A stretch of DNA of 64,000 bases from CAZUMH01 sp964621645 (GCA_964621645.1 CAZUMH010000008.1:1-64000); one strand, 5' to 3'; counted from the stretch's first letter, positions 1 to 8,784 are shown. Notes: generated from the letters alone by a model not told the origin. Made by a program: numbers and translations.

Positions 1-2
1 AG

Positions 3-431
3 GCGGGAGGTGGCAAGAAACTGAAAGAGGGCGATGATCTGGAACTCATAGTTATCGAATTCGACCGGGAAAACAAGCGCATCGTTCTCTCCCAGAAGAA
101 ACTTACCGAAACCGGTCCCCAGAAGGAAAAAGAGACTGAAAAAAAGGAACTGGACAAGTATATGTCAGAGTCCGCGAGTGAAGCACCGACTCTTGGTGAG
201 ATGGCAGGTAAAGAAGCCGCTGATGACATAGATACCCAGCCCAAGGAAGAGGAAACCGAGGAAGCGCCGGCTCAGGAAAAGAAGAAAAGCCCGAAAAAAA
301 ATAAAGAGGAGGATTCCTCTTCTAAAGAGAAAGCCGAGGAGATAAAAGAAGAGGGAACAGAGGATTCAGCGGGAAAAGAAGCGGACGCAGAACCTGATAC
401 CGCCGAAACCCCGGATAAAGAAGAATCCTGA
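3..431 (+). CDS. rpsA: Ribosomal protein S1, C-terminal part
   Basis: The frame is open from base 3 and runs to a TGA at 429-431, so the gene begins before the window. The first ~35 residues read as the end of an S1 RNA-binding domain (VIEFDRENKRIVLSQKK is the typical last strand and linker). After this the protein has a tail of roughly 100 residues that is almost only Glu, Lys, Asp, Ala, Ser and Pro, without predicted structure. S1 binds mRNA on the 30S subunit during initiation. Acidic/basic tails occur in S1 proteins of the FCB group, and this one is long. Assignment to S1 rather than another multi-S1-domain protein rests on the terminal domain only. Confidence 0.75.
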   Translation, partial: AGGGKKLKEGDDLELIVIEFDRENKRIVLSQKKLTETGPQKEKETEKKELDKYMSESASEAPTLGEMAGKEAADDIDTQPKEEETEEAPAQEKKKSPKKNKEEDSSSKEKAEEIKEEGTEDSAGKEADAEPDTAETPDKEES

Positions 432-461
432 TACGATCCTCCTGGGAGGATAACTAAGAGA

Positions 462-492
462 AAGCCGGGGAGGGTAACGTCCTCCCCGGCTT
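462..492 (+). terminator. Hairpin after rpsA
   Basis: A perfect 12-bp GC-rich stem (462-473 with 481-492) closes a 7-base loop. It lies between the rpsA stop and the mtaB start, and a smaller perfect 7-bp palindrome sits at 436-451. The bases after the stem (CTCCGTATTATC) are not a clear U tract, so it may be a weak terminator, an mRNA 3' end stabiliser, or an attenuator ahead of mtaB. Confidence 0.5.
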
Positions 493-504
493 CTCCGTAT
501 TATC

Positions 505-1809
505 ATGCCTGCAGTGATCTTTAAAACTTTGGGGTGCAAGCTTAATCAGGCTGAGACCGCCGCATTGGCGTATGAATTTGAGAAACGCGGCTATACCATC
601 GTTAACAGCCTTTCCCGCGCTGATGTTTTTCTCCTCAATACCTGCACCGTTACCGGACGCAGCGCAGCCAAGACGAGGAAGCTGATCCGCCAGGTCATCA
701 AGGAACATCCGGGGTGCACCATAGTAGTCCTCGGCTGCCATATTCAGGTGGCCCGCGAGGAGATTAAATCCATTCCCGGAGTGGATTATATTCTTGGCAC
801 AAAAGAGAAGCAATCCTTATTTGATTTCTTCAAGGGCCCGGGCAAACTCTCCGAACCATTCGTCCATGTCGCTGATTTCCATGATCAGGAATCAGCCAGC
901 AGCGGCCAAGGTCGTTATCGTAGGCATACCAGGGCAACCATCAAGATTCAGGACGGCTGCGATAACCGCTGCAGTTACTGCATCGTCCCCTTCGCGAGGG
1001 GACCGTGCCGCTCCGTACCTCCCGATGAACTCACGGCGGAGATGCGCCGTCTCCTGGAAAACGGATTCAAGGAGATAGTGCTTACCGGTGTGCATGTGGG
1101 CGATTACGGCAAGGACAGGGGCAGCCCCATCACGCTGCCGGAACTCCTGAGCGAATTGGTCGCTTATCCCAAACTCGGACGGATTCGTCTCAGTTCCCTC
1201 AATATAGAGGATCTAAGCGACGACCTGATTCACGTGATGTCCTCTTCAGAAAACATCTGCCGTCATCTGCACCTTTCTTTGCAGAGCGGTTCGGATACCA
1301 TCCTTGAGGCGATGAAGCGGCCCTACGATACGGAACGGGTCAAAGAGAGGATCGCGACGCTGCAAGAATCCCTCGGGATGGTCGGTCTGGGAGCGGATAT
1401 TATCGTGGGATTTCCCGGTGAAAGCGAGGAACTGTTCCAGGAGACGGTGCAAACAGTCATCGGGCTGCCGCTCACCTATCTGCACGTTTTCCCCTATTCT
1501 CCCAGACCGGGAACCGTCGCGGCCGCCATGAGAGGACAGATACCTCCCTCGGTGAAAAGCAAGCGGGCCGCATTCATGAGACAGTTAGGAGCCGATAAGA
1601 AGGAGACATTCCTGCGTTTCTGGCTGGACCGGGAAGTTGAGGTACTGCTCGAGGGGAAAAACGAGGATGGATTCCTGGGAGGATTTACTTCCGAGTATGT
1701 GAGAGTGGAAGTTCCTTACCAGCCTGGGTTGAAAAACTGTTTCGTTGTTGCCAAAACAGAGGAATACACACCCGCAGCTTTGCGGGGAGAGGTGATTCGT
1801 CCGGTCTGA
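505..1809 (+). CDS. mtaB: tRNA t6A37 methylthiotransferase MtaB
   Basis: A 434-residue radical-SAM methylthiotransferase that converts t6A37 to ms2t6A37 in ANN-decoding tRNAs. The N-terminal MTTase domain carries the three cysteines for the auxiliary 4Fe-4S cluster (C11, C47, C78). The radical-SAM CxxxCxxC motif is C152, C156, C159 (GCDNRCSYC). The last ~65 residues look like a short TRAM-type RNA-binding tail. The opening KTLGCKLNQAE is typical of MtaB rather than MiaB or RimO. The ATG at 505 has no obvious Shine-Dalgarno and lies 12 bases after the hairpin at 462-492, so translation may depend on readthrough from rpsA or on an unseen promoter. It shares the translation-quality theme with miaA and tRNA-Arg elsewhere in the window. 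Confidence 0.93.
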   Translation: MPAVIFKTLGCKLNQAETAALAYEFEKRGYTIVNSLSRADVFLLNTCTVTGRSAAKTRKLIRQVIKEHPGCTIVVLGCHIQVAREEIKSIPGVDYILGTKEKQSLFDFFKGPGKLSEPFVHVADFHDQESASSGQGRYRRHTRATIKIQDGCDNRCSYCIVPFARGPCRSVPPDELTAEMRRLLENGFKEIVLTGVHVGDYGKDRGSPITLPELLSELVAYPKLGRIRLSSLNIEDLSDDLIHVMSSSENICRHLHLSLQSGSDTILEAMKRPYDTERVKERIATLQESLGMVGLGADIIVGFPGESEELFQETVQTVIGLPLTYLHVFPYSPRPGTVAAAMRGQIPPSVKSKRAAFMRQLGADKKETFLRFWLDREVEVLLEGKNEDGFLGGFTSEYVRVEVPYQPGLKNCFVVAKTEEYTPAALRGEVIRPV

Positions 1810-1901
1810 TTATTCTCGATTAAACAAGCATCACTTGTGTGGGACGCATTCTATTGGGAAAGAGAAGCGCCTGCACGCCCTTTTCGGTTACATCTCAGCA
1901 T

Positions 1902-1951
1902 AAAAAAACCATTAAAAGAAAAGCCGGCCCGATATCCAATTCAGGGCCGGC
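1902..1951 (-). terminator. Rho-independent terminator of the htpG operon
   Basis: Read on the minus strand, an 8-bp stem (1944-1951 with 1923-1930, GCCGGCCC type) is followed by a T-rich run down to about 1902 (TTTCTTTTAATGGTTTTTTT). It sits about 20 bases after the stop of the barrel gene at 1971 and so ends the htpG-barrel transcript. Confidence 0.8.
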
Positions 1952-1970
1952 CTGTGAAAATCCATCCTGA

Positions 1971-2852
1971 CTAAATTCCCAGCATCACACCGGCCGAGAG
2001 GACATTCTGGGCCGCAAGATTGTAATCCGCGTGCAGTTTGAGGATGAAGAGATCGAAGGCCACTCCCATGGTCAACCGGGTGTGGTTCTCACCCTTCAAA
2101 TCGAATTCGATACTGGAAGTCTGTCCCCCTTCGTCATGATCGTAGGTGATATTCAGGGAAGAACGCTCAAGGCCCGCTCCGCCGTACAGGGTGATAATGC
2201 TTATGGAATAGCTGGCTTGCAGACCCACGAAGGTAGCCGACGCGTCGATGATGGATCCAATATGAAAATTCTGGTAGTATAATCCCAGGGCAATGTCAAC
2301 CGGCATGAGCGGAATATACTGACTGATGCTGTGTCGCACACCCCATCCGGACAGTTTTATCTCTCCGATTTCGTCATCGATCTTATACTTAATATAGCGT
2401 ACCGTGACATCAGTGCCCAGAACGGAACCGATAGTTAACTGGGGGACGGCCAGAGGGAAGAAGTTGGTGTCCCAGAGTCCGCCCGGGAATTCCAGCCCTT
2501 CGATATTGACGCTCTCTTCGTTTCCGAATATGGTAGAGAGCAGCGTTCCGGGATCAGGATTCCAGCCGTACTCTGTGACGGGAGAGAAATTCTTTTTGGC
2601 CTGCGGAATAGGCGCGTACATTGCGGCGATTCCGAACTGCAGATGAAAACCAAGTTTACCGATCCGGGCCGAGTGGAAGAAACCGCTGTTTATATTGGCT
2701 CCGAAGGCATCCGCCAGGGGCTGCAGATACATGCTTCCGTTTTCTGAACTGTACACTGATACGGTTTTGCCCAGATCCTGACTCCAGGCCGGCAGAATAC
2801 CGACCAGGATGAGAAGCAGGCAAACGAAAATGAAACGGATTTGATATTTCAT
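1971..2852 (-). CDS. Outer membrane barrel protein, DUF6588-like
   Basis: A 293-residue protein with a clear signal peptide (about residues 1-24, ending AWSQ) and alternating hydrophobic strands ending in an aromatic-poor barrel-like stretch. The region YLQPLADAFGANINSGFF resembles the start of DUF6588 proteins of the Bacteroidetes/FCB group; this match is from memory and moderately sure. Function is unknown, and it probably sits in the outer membrane. It starts at an ATG with a strong GGGAGG Shine-Dalgarno and lies 14 bases downstream of htpG on the same strand, with a terminator right after it. It is therefore most likely co-transcribed with the chaperone, which suggests expression under protein-folding stress. 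Confidence 0.75.
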   Translation of the reverse strand: MKYQIRFIFVCLLLILVGILPAWSQDLGKTVSVYSSENGSMYLQPLADAFGANINSGFFHSARIGKLGFHLQFGIAAMYAPIPQAKKNFSPVTEYGWNPDPGTLLSTIFGNEESVNIEGLEFPGGLWDTNFFPLAVPQLTIGSVLGTDVTVRYIKYKIDDEIGEIKLSGWGVRHSISQYIPLMPVDIALGLYYQNFHIGSIIDASATFVGLQASYSISIITLYGGAGLERSSLNITYDHDEGGQTSSIEFDLKGENHTRLTMGVAFDLFILKLHADYNLAAQNVLSAGVMLGI

Positions 2853-2866
2853 CTTTCCTCCCTTAA

Positions 2867-4774
2867 CTATTTTTCTGAATCATTTTGGCTCTGTTCTGTA
2901 TAAAGCCGGGCGGTTTCCTCGAGAACCTGCTGAATCGAATCGGCCATTTCATGAGGATCATCAACGGTCCCGTCCAGGAGGAGTACAGTGCTGAATAGGC
3001 TTTTCACCAGTTTGGTCAAAAGCGGATCCTGAGGTTTTTTCCGGTAGATATCATGAAGATGGTGGATAAAAGGATGGTTCCGGTTGACTTCCAGTATTTT
3101 TGGTGATATCTTGACATCCTTGTTCATGAGATGCATAATTTTTTCCATCTGGGATGACAGATGCCTGTCCTTGCCTACCAATACTGCCGGACTGTCCACC
3201 AGACGATCAGAAAGTTTAACATCTTCCACCTGATCCCCCAGAATGTTCTTTATGCGCCGGGTCAGTTTTTCCAGATCTTTTTCATCCACCTTGGTTTTCG
3301 GTTTCTTCTTATCCACAATAAAAGGGATATCCTTGAATTTTTCCGGATCCACCTGATCGGCGGAGATCAGTTTCTTGCCCTTATATTCCAGTAATCCCGG
3401 CAGTACAAATTCATCGATGGGATCGAAACAATAAAGAACTTCAATGTTTTTGACCTTGAAAATTTCCATGACCGGATTTTTATCCAGGGCGGCGCGGCTT
3501 GAGCCAGAGAAATAGATGATCTCTTCCTGCTTCTCAGGCATGCGTTCAATATACTCGTCGAACGAAAAAAGGTCAGTATCTTTTTCACCTCGGGAAGACT
3601 TAAATCGGAAAAGAGAGGCGATTTTGTCTTTATAAGCAAAATCGTTGTATCCTTCCTTGAGAATGCGGCCGTGCTGAGCCCAGAAGCCGGCGTAATCATC
3701 TTTCTTTTCTTTGGCGAAATCATTCAGATAGGTGAGGATTTTTGATACGACTGTGTTTCGTATTTTTATCATATAGGGATTTTCCTGCAGGGTTTCCCGG
3801 GAAATATTCAGAGGCAGATCATCACTTTCTACCACACCGCGGAGAAAACGAAGGTAGGGCGGCAATAAATCACGGGAGTGGGGATCAATCATAATCCGTT
3901 TAACGAAGAGGTTGATGCCTTCCTCATCCTGGCCGAATCCCAGCATCTCAAAATTAGTTTTAGGCACAAACAGCAGCGCGTGGAACTGAAGGGGCACGTC
4001 TGCAGAGAAGTGAATCCAGGTGAGGGGATCTTCATCCTGGTGGGCGATGAATTTATAGAATTCCTTATAATCCTTGTCTGCTACTGCTGATTTTGGTTCC
4101 CGCCAAATAGCCGAGATGGTATTGATCCTCGTGTCGCCCAGAAAAATGGGGAAGGGGACGAAGTTGGAATAGGTCTTGATGGCGGTCTTCACACGCATAT
4201 CTTCCGCGAATACCGCTGCATCTTCCCGCAGGGAGACCGTAATGGTCGTTCCCCGCGGGGCCTGGGGTGGACCTGGTGTAATGCTGAACGACGATTTCCC
4301 GTCGCTTACCCAGGTCCATGATTGTCTCGGTTCATACGCGGATTTGCTTGTCACTTCCACTTTCTCGGCGGCCATAAAAACCGAATAGAATCCGACTCCG
4401 AATTTACCAATAAGATTTACATCGCTCACCTCAGTTTCGGAAAGTTTTTTAATGAAATCAGAAGTGCCGGAACGGGCTATGGTGCCTATGTTGTTCTTCA
4501 GTTCTTCAGCGGTCATGCCAATACCGGAGTCTTCGATAATGAAACGCCGGTCCTCTTTGTCCAATCTGATATGTATGCCCAGATCAAGGTCGGGATCAGC
4601 AATTTTCTCTCCCTGCATTTCCATAAGCCGTACTTTATCGAGAGCGTCTGCGGCATTAGAGATCAGTTCCCTGATGAATACATCGCGATGGGAGTAGAGG
4701 GAATGGGTAAGAATATCCAGAAGTTGGTGAACTTCGGCTTTGAACTTGTATTTTTTTTCTTGATTCTGAGGCAT
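2867..4774 (-). CDS. htpG: Molecular chaperone HtpG (bacterial Hsp90)
   Basis: 635 residues, the usual length for HtpG. The N-terminal GHKL ATPase domain shows the expected signature blocks (RELISNAADALDK with the catalytic Glu and nucleotide-binding Asn, DSGIGMT, and IGKFGVGFYS in the lid region). The middle domain carries the conserved arginine block (LNISRETLQEN), followed by the C-terminal dimerisation domain. It acts in the cytoplasm in ATP-driven protein remodelling. The start ATG follows GAGGAG at a good distance. A sigma70-like promoter lies just upstream at 4820-4848. The barrel gene follows 14 bases downstream. Confidence 0.98.
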   Translation of the reverse strand: MPQNQEKKYKFKAEVHQLLDILTHSLYSHRDVFIRELISNAADALDKVRLMEMQGEKIADPDLDLGIHIRLDKEDRRFIIEDSGIGMTAEELKNNIGTIARSGTSDFIKKLSETEVSDVNLIGKFGVGFYSVFMAAEKVEVTSKSAYEPRQSWTWVSDGKSSFSITPGPPQAPRGTTITVSLREDAAVFAEDMRVKTAIKTYSNFVPFPIFLGDTRINTISAIWREPKSAVADKDYKEFYKFIAHQDEDPLTWIHFSADVPLQFHALLFVPKTNFEMLGFGQDEEGINLFVKRIMIDPHSRDLLPPYLRFLRGVVESDDLPLNISRETLQENPYMIKIRNTVVSKILTYLNDFAKEKKDDYAGFWAQHGRILKEGYNDFAYKDKIASLFRFKSSRGEKDTDLFSFDEYIERMPEKQEEIIYFSGSSRAALDKNPVMEIFKVKNIEVLYCFDPIDEFVLPGLLEYKGKKLISADQVDPEKFKDIPFIVDKKKPKTKVDEKDLEKLTRRIKNILGDQVEDVKLSDRLVDSPAVLVGKDRHLSSQMEKIMHLMNKDVKISPKILEVNRNHPFIHHLHDIYRKKPQDPLLTKLVKSLFSTVLLLDGTVDDPHEMADSIQQVLEETARLYTEQSQNDSEK

Positions 4775-4819
4775 ATCAGGATACTCCTCAATTTCTTTTT
4801 CTTGTTTCCTATTGATATA

Positions 4820-4848
4820 AACATAACAGAGTATTACTCAAAAGTCAA
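4820..4848 (-). promoter_or_regulatory. Promoter of htpG with a palindrome in the spacer
   Basis: On the minus strand there is TTGACT (4848-4843), a 17-base spacer and TATGTT (4825-4820). The spacer holds a perfect 11-base palindrome, GAGTATTACTC at 4829-4839, placed exactly between the two promoter boxes, a favoured position for a repressor site. It is not a CIRCE element. The predicted transcript start is about 4812, 38 bases before the ATG. Confidence 0.6.
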
Positions 4849-4882
4849 GGAGAATCTCCCTGAAAAAATATCATAATCCCTA

Positions 4883-4910
4883 TTGAATTCCTGAAAAAAT
4901 TTTGTAAATT
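4883..4910 (+). promoter_or_regulatory. Possible promoter of the EIIA/antiporter operon
   Basis: TTGAAT at 4883-4888, 16 bases, then TAAATT at 4905-4910, which would give a transcript start near 4917 and a leader of about 29 bases. The -10 element has the same TTGTAAATT form as the stronger promoter before mltG at 40341-40348. Confidence 0.4.
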
Positions 4911-4945
4911 GAGCACCAGTGTCAACCCAAGCAAGGAGACCGATT

Positions 4946-5758
4946 ATGAAATGGGTCGAGTATCTATCTGATGTATGTATTAAAACAGGGGCCGTCGCCG
5001 ATAGCAAGGAAGCAGCCTTGCACCTTATTGCCCGGTTGGCGAAGAAGCATCCGGCCCTTAAGGAACTGAAAGAGGATGAGATTTTCCAGGGTTTCATCAA
5101 ACGGGAGGCGCTCGGTTCCACCGGTTTTGGCCGAGGAGTAGCCATACCCCATTTTGCCTCCGATTCCGTAAATGATTTCGTTACAGGAATAATTACTTTC
5201 CCGGATGGAGTAGAATTCGCAGCCCTGGATGGTCAGCCTGTACGGCTGATAGCGTTTATTATCGCTCCTGAATCAAAGAGAAACCTCCATCTGGGAATTC
5301 TCAGCAACATCGCTCGTTTTCTGCGCGATCCTCGTCATGTGGATGAACTGATGAAATTTTCTTCTCCCAAGGATCTTCATAATTTCATATCCGGACAGCA
5401 AAAGGAACCGGGAGATATTCCAGTTTCTTTTGAATATTCGGTAATTACGGCCGCGATTCAGGCTGAAGAACGTTTTCAGGAGATTCTTGATATATTCTGT
5501 GAAGTCGGTGAAGGGAATATCTCAGTTATCGAGGCCAATAGCGCCAATAAATATCTGTTCCACATGCCTCTCTTCGCCAGCTTCTGGTCCGGTGAACGCA
5601 AAGATTTTCACAGGATCATTACCGGAGTGGTAAGAAAGACAACGACCAACCAAATACTGCAGAAGTTAAACGATATCATCGAACGGGAGAATAAAAAAAG
5701 CGGAATACTCGTAACCGTGCATGATCTTATCTATAAAAATGGCAACCTCGAAATATAA
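4946..5758 (+). CDS. EIIA(Ntr)-like PTS-type regulatory protein
   Basis: 270 residues. Residues 1-145 match the PTS EIIA type-2 (PtsN/fructose) fold, with the phospho-acceptor histidine in the signature GVAIPHF (H69). Residues ~155-270 form a second domain I do not recognise. The ATG at 4946 is chosen because AAGGAG lies 7 bases before it; an upstream in-frame GTG at 4919 has no such site. The gene is 12 bases ahead of a cation/proton antiporter, and EIIA-like domains are known to control potassium and proton transport in other bacteria, so it probably tunes that transporter. No EI or HPr gene is in the window, so whether it is phosphorylated through a PTS chain cannot be told. Confidence 0.85.
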   Translation: MKWVEYLSDVCIKTGAVADSKEAALHLIARLAKKHPALKELKEDEIFQGFIKREALGSTGFGRGVAIPHFASDSVNDFVTGIITFPDGVEFAALDGQPVRLIAFIIAPESKRNLHLGILSNIARFLRDPRHVDELMKFSSPKDLHNFISGQQKEPGDIPVSFEYSVITAAIQAEERFQEILDIFCEVGEGNISVIEANSANKYLFHMPLFASFWSGERKDFHRIITGVVRKTTTNQILQKLNDIIERENKKSGILVTVHDLIYKNGNLEI

Positions 5759-5770
5759 AGGTGTAATTAC

Positions 5771-7042
5771 ATGTCTGGCATTGTACAATCGATGCACCTG
5801 CCTATTCTCTTGATCATCGGATGTACCATTCTCTTTGCTTTCTATTTCGGAAGGCAGATGAAATACATCCGCATGCCGAGTATCTTGGGATTTATGGTCT
5901 TGGGGGCCCTCCTCGGGCCATCCTTACTGAACATTTTTGATTTGGCCACCCAGGATTCTCTCTCATTCATTACAGAGATCGCCCTGGGATTCGTGGCTCT
6001 CAGTATCGGGATGGAACTGCGCATCAGCACTCTGAAACAACTGGGTAAGGGGATCATCTATATAATTCTGTTTGAATCGTTTGTAACGTTTTTTGTCGTG
6101 CTAGCCGGGATCTATCTGCTTACCGGAAATATAGTTACCGCGTTAATTTTCGGAGCCATCGCTCCCGCCAGCGCTCCTGCCGGTACGGTGGCGGTTATTC
6201 AGGAATACAAAGCACGGGGCAGTTTGACAAAGGCGCTCTATGCGGTGGTTGGATTCGATGACGGACTTGGGATTATTATTTTTGGATTTGCAGCGGCGAT
6301 TGCCCGTTCAATTCTGGCTAATCAGACCGGAGGAGCAGAAACTGCTTTTATCTCAACAATCCTCATTCCGTTCCGTGAAGTGATCTTAAGCTTTGTACTG
6401 GGAACACTTGTCGCGGTATTCTTATCCCTCCTGTGCCGTAAGCTGGAAAATGCCGGGGACATCATTATCGTCGTCATGGCATTTGTGCTTATCAGCGTCG
6501 GCCTCTCTAAAGTGTTCCATCTATCTCTCATCCTGACGAACATGATTATCGGGATGGTGATCATCAACACACAGAGTCAGAGTGTTATCAATAAGATTCA
6601 GGAGCGACTGCCCATATTCATGTCACTGCTCTTCATCCTCTTTTTCACTCTGGCGGGAGCAAATCTGCAGGTTTCAGTGCTGCCTTCCCTGGGATTGCTT
6701 GGACTTATTTATACGGTGACACGCACGGGAGGTTTGGTTCTGGGAGCCCGCTGGGGGGCGGCTTTGGGTAAAAGTGAGAAAAAGATCAAGGATTGGGTGG
6801 GCTGGGGAATTCTGAATCAGGCAGGAGTGGCCATAGGACTGGCCTTAATCGTGAAGCATGAATTCGCCGGCTTGGGCAACGTCGTAAGCACATTAAAGGG
6901 CGTCTCTTTAACCAGCGGTGATATACTGGGTGCAACGGTGATTACCACAGTGACCGCCACCTCTATCGTTTTTGGCATTATCGGCCCCATCGGGACCAAA
7001 ATCGCCCTAATAAAAGCAGGAGAGATCAATCAGGAGCAATAG
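5771..7042 (+). CDS. Cation/proton antiporter, CPA2 family
   Basis: 423 residues with about 12 hydrophobic segments, in the Kef/Nha-type monovalent cation:proton antiporter-2 family. The region PASAPAGTVAVIQEYK followed by GFDDGLGII corresponds to the unwound ion-binding core of the family, with the two acidic residues. It has no C-terminal TrkA-N/RCK domain, which is usually the regulatory part of Kef proteins; the EIIA-like protein encoded just upstream may take that role. It acts in the inner membrane in K+ or Na+ exchange for H+. The two genes form an operon ended by hairpins at 7045-7062 and 7181-7214. Confidence 0.9.
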   Translation: MSGIVQSMHLPILLIIGCTILFAFYFGRQMKYIRMPSILGFMVLGALLGPSLLNIFDLATQDSLSFITEIALGFVALSIGMELRISTLKQLGKGIIYIILFESFVTFFVVLAGIYLLTGNIVTALIFGAIAPASAPAGTVAVIQEYKARGSLTKALYAVVGFDDGLGIIIFGFAAAIARSILANQTGGAETAFISTILIPFREVILSFVLGTLVAVFLSLLCRKLENAGDIIIVVMAFVLISVGLSKVFHLSLILTNMIIGMVIINTQSQSVINKIQERLPIFMSLLFILFFTLAGANLQVSVLPSLGLLGLIYTVTRTGGLVLGARWGAALGKSEKKIKDWVGWGILNQAGVAIGLALIVKHEFAGLGNVVSTLKGVSLTSGDILGATVITTVTATSIVFGIIGPIGTKIALIKAGEINQEQ

Positions 7043-7044
7043 AT

Positions 7045-7062
7045 CCCTGATCGAAATCAGGG
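7045..7062 (+). terminator. Small hairpin after the antiporter gene
   Basis: A perfect 7-bp stem (7045-7051 with 7056-7062) with a CGAA tetraloop begins 3 bases after the stop codon. No U tract follows, so it is more likely a 3' end stabiliser than a full terminator. Confidence 0.35.
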
Positions 7063-7180
7063 CGGCAATAAAACGGATAATTAAGAAATAATGCTCGTCC
7101 GATTGAACTAGGTGAAAAAGATTTGGGCCAGCAGGATACGCATTCCCTGTCTTTGAAAGCTTTCTTTATTATTGATTAAA

Positions 7181-7214
7181 ACCATCCCGAATCTAATTAA
7201 CGATTCGGGATGGT
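7181..7214. terminator. Bidirectional terminator between convergent genes
   Basis: A perfect 12-bp stem (7181-7192 with 7203-7214) with a 10-base loop lies between the convergent antiporter gene and the minus-strand gene at 7237. The minus-strand flank is A/T-rich (TTTAATCAATAATAAAG); the plus-strand flank is less so. It can serve both transcripts. Confidence 0.7.
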
Positions 7215-7236
7215 GGTAAATTGATCGTTACCTCCT

Positions 7237-7872
7237 TCAATCCGCTTTAGGTGATGCTTTCAACCCCAAAAAAAGCAGCCGCACAGCCAGTGCCGTGATG
7301 AACAGCCCAACGACGGGACCGACATCGAATAGTCCGTGCTCGCCGGGGGGCCAGGGGAAGGTGACAGTATTGAGGACGATCAGCGCGATTCCGAGAATCA
7401 TCGCCGGCAGACCCCAGCCCAATCCCAGTCCCCGGCGTTTTCGCATGGCGACACCTAACCATATCATGGACGTTCCAATCAGCATATCCCAGGCCACATC
7501 CAGCCCTAAATGGATCAGTTGCAGCCCTTGACTTAATGATTTCCCTGTGTCCGCGTCCAGCCCTTGAATTATCGTTCCCAGAGCTGCTCGAATGGCGAAC
7601 TGCACGATTAACATCAGTAACAATGTCGTGAAGGCCGTCACCGAAAATATTAACGCCAGCCGGTTGGCAGTCCCGTCCCGCTCAACAGCTATGTAAGTAA
7701 ACATTCCATATGACATGATCATGCTGAGTATGGGAAAAGCGCTGCCACAGAGAAGCAAGGCCGAATTGGCGGCCTGGGTAAGGGGCCAGGAATAGGTGAT
7801 GGTAAAGATGTATGAGAACATGGCAATAATCCCCGCCACGCCGCTGCCGATCCAGAGTTTACGATTATCCAA
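7237..7872 (-). CDS. Polytopic membrane protein of unknown function
   Basis: 211 residues with six likely membrane segments (about residues 7-27, 38-60, 72-96, 118-142, 152-170 and 183-204). The layout recalls DUF4386-like six-helix proteins, but I do not recognise it with confidence. The start is a TTG at 7872, preceded by GGGAG 8 bases away. A perfect TATAAT lies upstream at 7922-7917, though the -35 box is poor. No enzymatic motif is visible. It is in line with two other minus-strand membrane protein genes but separated from them by ~90 bases, so it may have its own promoter. Confidence 0.75.
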   Translation of the reverse strand: MDNRKLWIGSGVAGIIAMFSYIFTITYSWPLTQAANSALLLCGSAFPILSMIMSYGMFTYIAVERDGTANRLALIFSVTAFTTLLLMLIVQFAIRAALGTIIQGLDADTGKSLSQGLQLIHLGLDVAWDMLIGTSMIWLGVAMRKRRGLGLGWGLPAMILGIALIVLNTVTFPWPPGEHGLFDVGPVVGLFITALAVRLLFLGLKASPKAD

Positions 7873-7964
7873 ATGTTATACTCCCGGATTAGAGTGAATT
7901 TTTTGATCATTTCGCTATTATATATAATTTGTGTCGAAAAACCGGATGCGTTTCTCGTCTTCTG

Positions 7965-8663
7965 TCAAAAAATAAATGGAATCAGACGCCAGGTTTTACC
8001 GGAATAGGTCTCCCAGTCTTTCCCAAACTCCTGGTGCAGCAGTTTCTCCTCCTCCAGGATGCGGAGCAGCAATACCAAAATGAGCAGGGAGACAAAGATA
8101 AGCGCCAGCCAGGATCGGTAGACCAGGGAGATCCCCGATGTAAACAGAATGATACCCAAATATCTCGGATGGCGCAGAACGCGATAAGGCCCGGAAGTTA
8201 TCAGATCATGATTTTTCTGTATCGTGACGCGAACACTGAATTGTTTGCCCAGAAAGGCTTCCGCCCAATGCATCCAGGCAAATCCGGCCCCGAATAATAC
8301 CAGGCCGGAGATGCGGATACAAGCGCTGTCGGTGAAAACGGCGATATCACGCCGATCACCATAAGCGGACAGAACGATAATCATCAGCGGAATGATTTGA
8401 AGCAGCATCAGGATGATCCTCTGCCTGAAGGAAGTATTTTCCTTGCCGCCGCGATTACTGCCGGCAGTAGGGATAATGGTAACGATGACAATCTGGAAAA
8501 GAATCGCGGTGATTGAATAGACAAAACGGGCCGGTTCTGCCATGAAACCGGACACATCTTTAATGCCCCAGCTGATAAGCGGCAGGCCCGTAAAAATCAA
8601 TGATCCGATACATAATTTAATGAGGGAAGCGGTATATTTTTTCATGGACAAATAACTTTTCAC
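7965..8663 (-). CDS. Isoprenylcysteine methyltransferase-like membrane protein
   Basis: 232 residues with about five membrane helices and a C-terminal ICMT/PEMT-type methyltransferase core: GPYRVLRHPRYLG, followed by EEEKLLHQEFGKDWETY. This family (isoprenylcysteine carboxyl methyltransferase, NnrU and phospholipid methyltransferase relatives) uses S-adenosylmethionine at the membrane. In bacteria without prenylated proteins the substrate is usually unknown, often a lipid or small molecule. The start is a GTG at 8663 with AAAGG almost touching it; an ATG at 8645 (MKKYTAS) is an alternative. It probably does not share a transcript with its neighbours. Confidence 0.8.
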   Translation of the reverse strand: MKSYLSMKKYTASLIKLCIGSLIFTGLPLISWGIKDVSGFMAEPARFVYSITAILFQIVIVTIIPTAGSNRGGKENTSFRQRIILMLLQIIPLMIIVLSAYGDRRDIAVFTDSACIRISGLVLFGAGFAWMHWAEAFLGKQFSVRVTIQKNHDLITSGPYRVLRHPRYLGIILFTSGISLVYRSWLALIFVSLLILVLLLRILEEEKLLHQEFGKDWETYSGKTWRLIPFIF

Positions 8664-8784
8664 CCTTTTACGGTGATAGTGCTGCTAATGTTGCAGAAGA
8701 GGAGTGCCACTGGAAATGAGCAGGTACGGATACTCCCCGGGCACAATGATGCCCATTTATCATGTTGATGAAGCAGACGGTACG

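Noticed and set aside
454..813. Open frame of 119 codons on the minus strand
   Set aside because: It lies inside mtaB, has no family resemblance and no ribosome binding site.
4820..4848. CIRCE element before htpG
   Set aside because: The palindrome does not match the TTAGCACTC-N9-GAGTGCTAA pattern.
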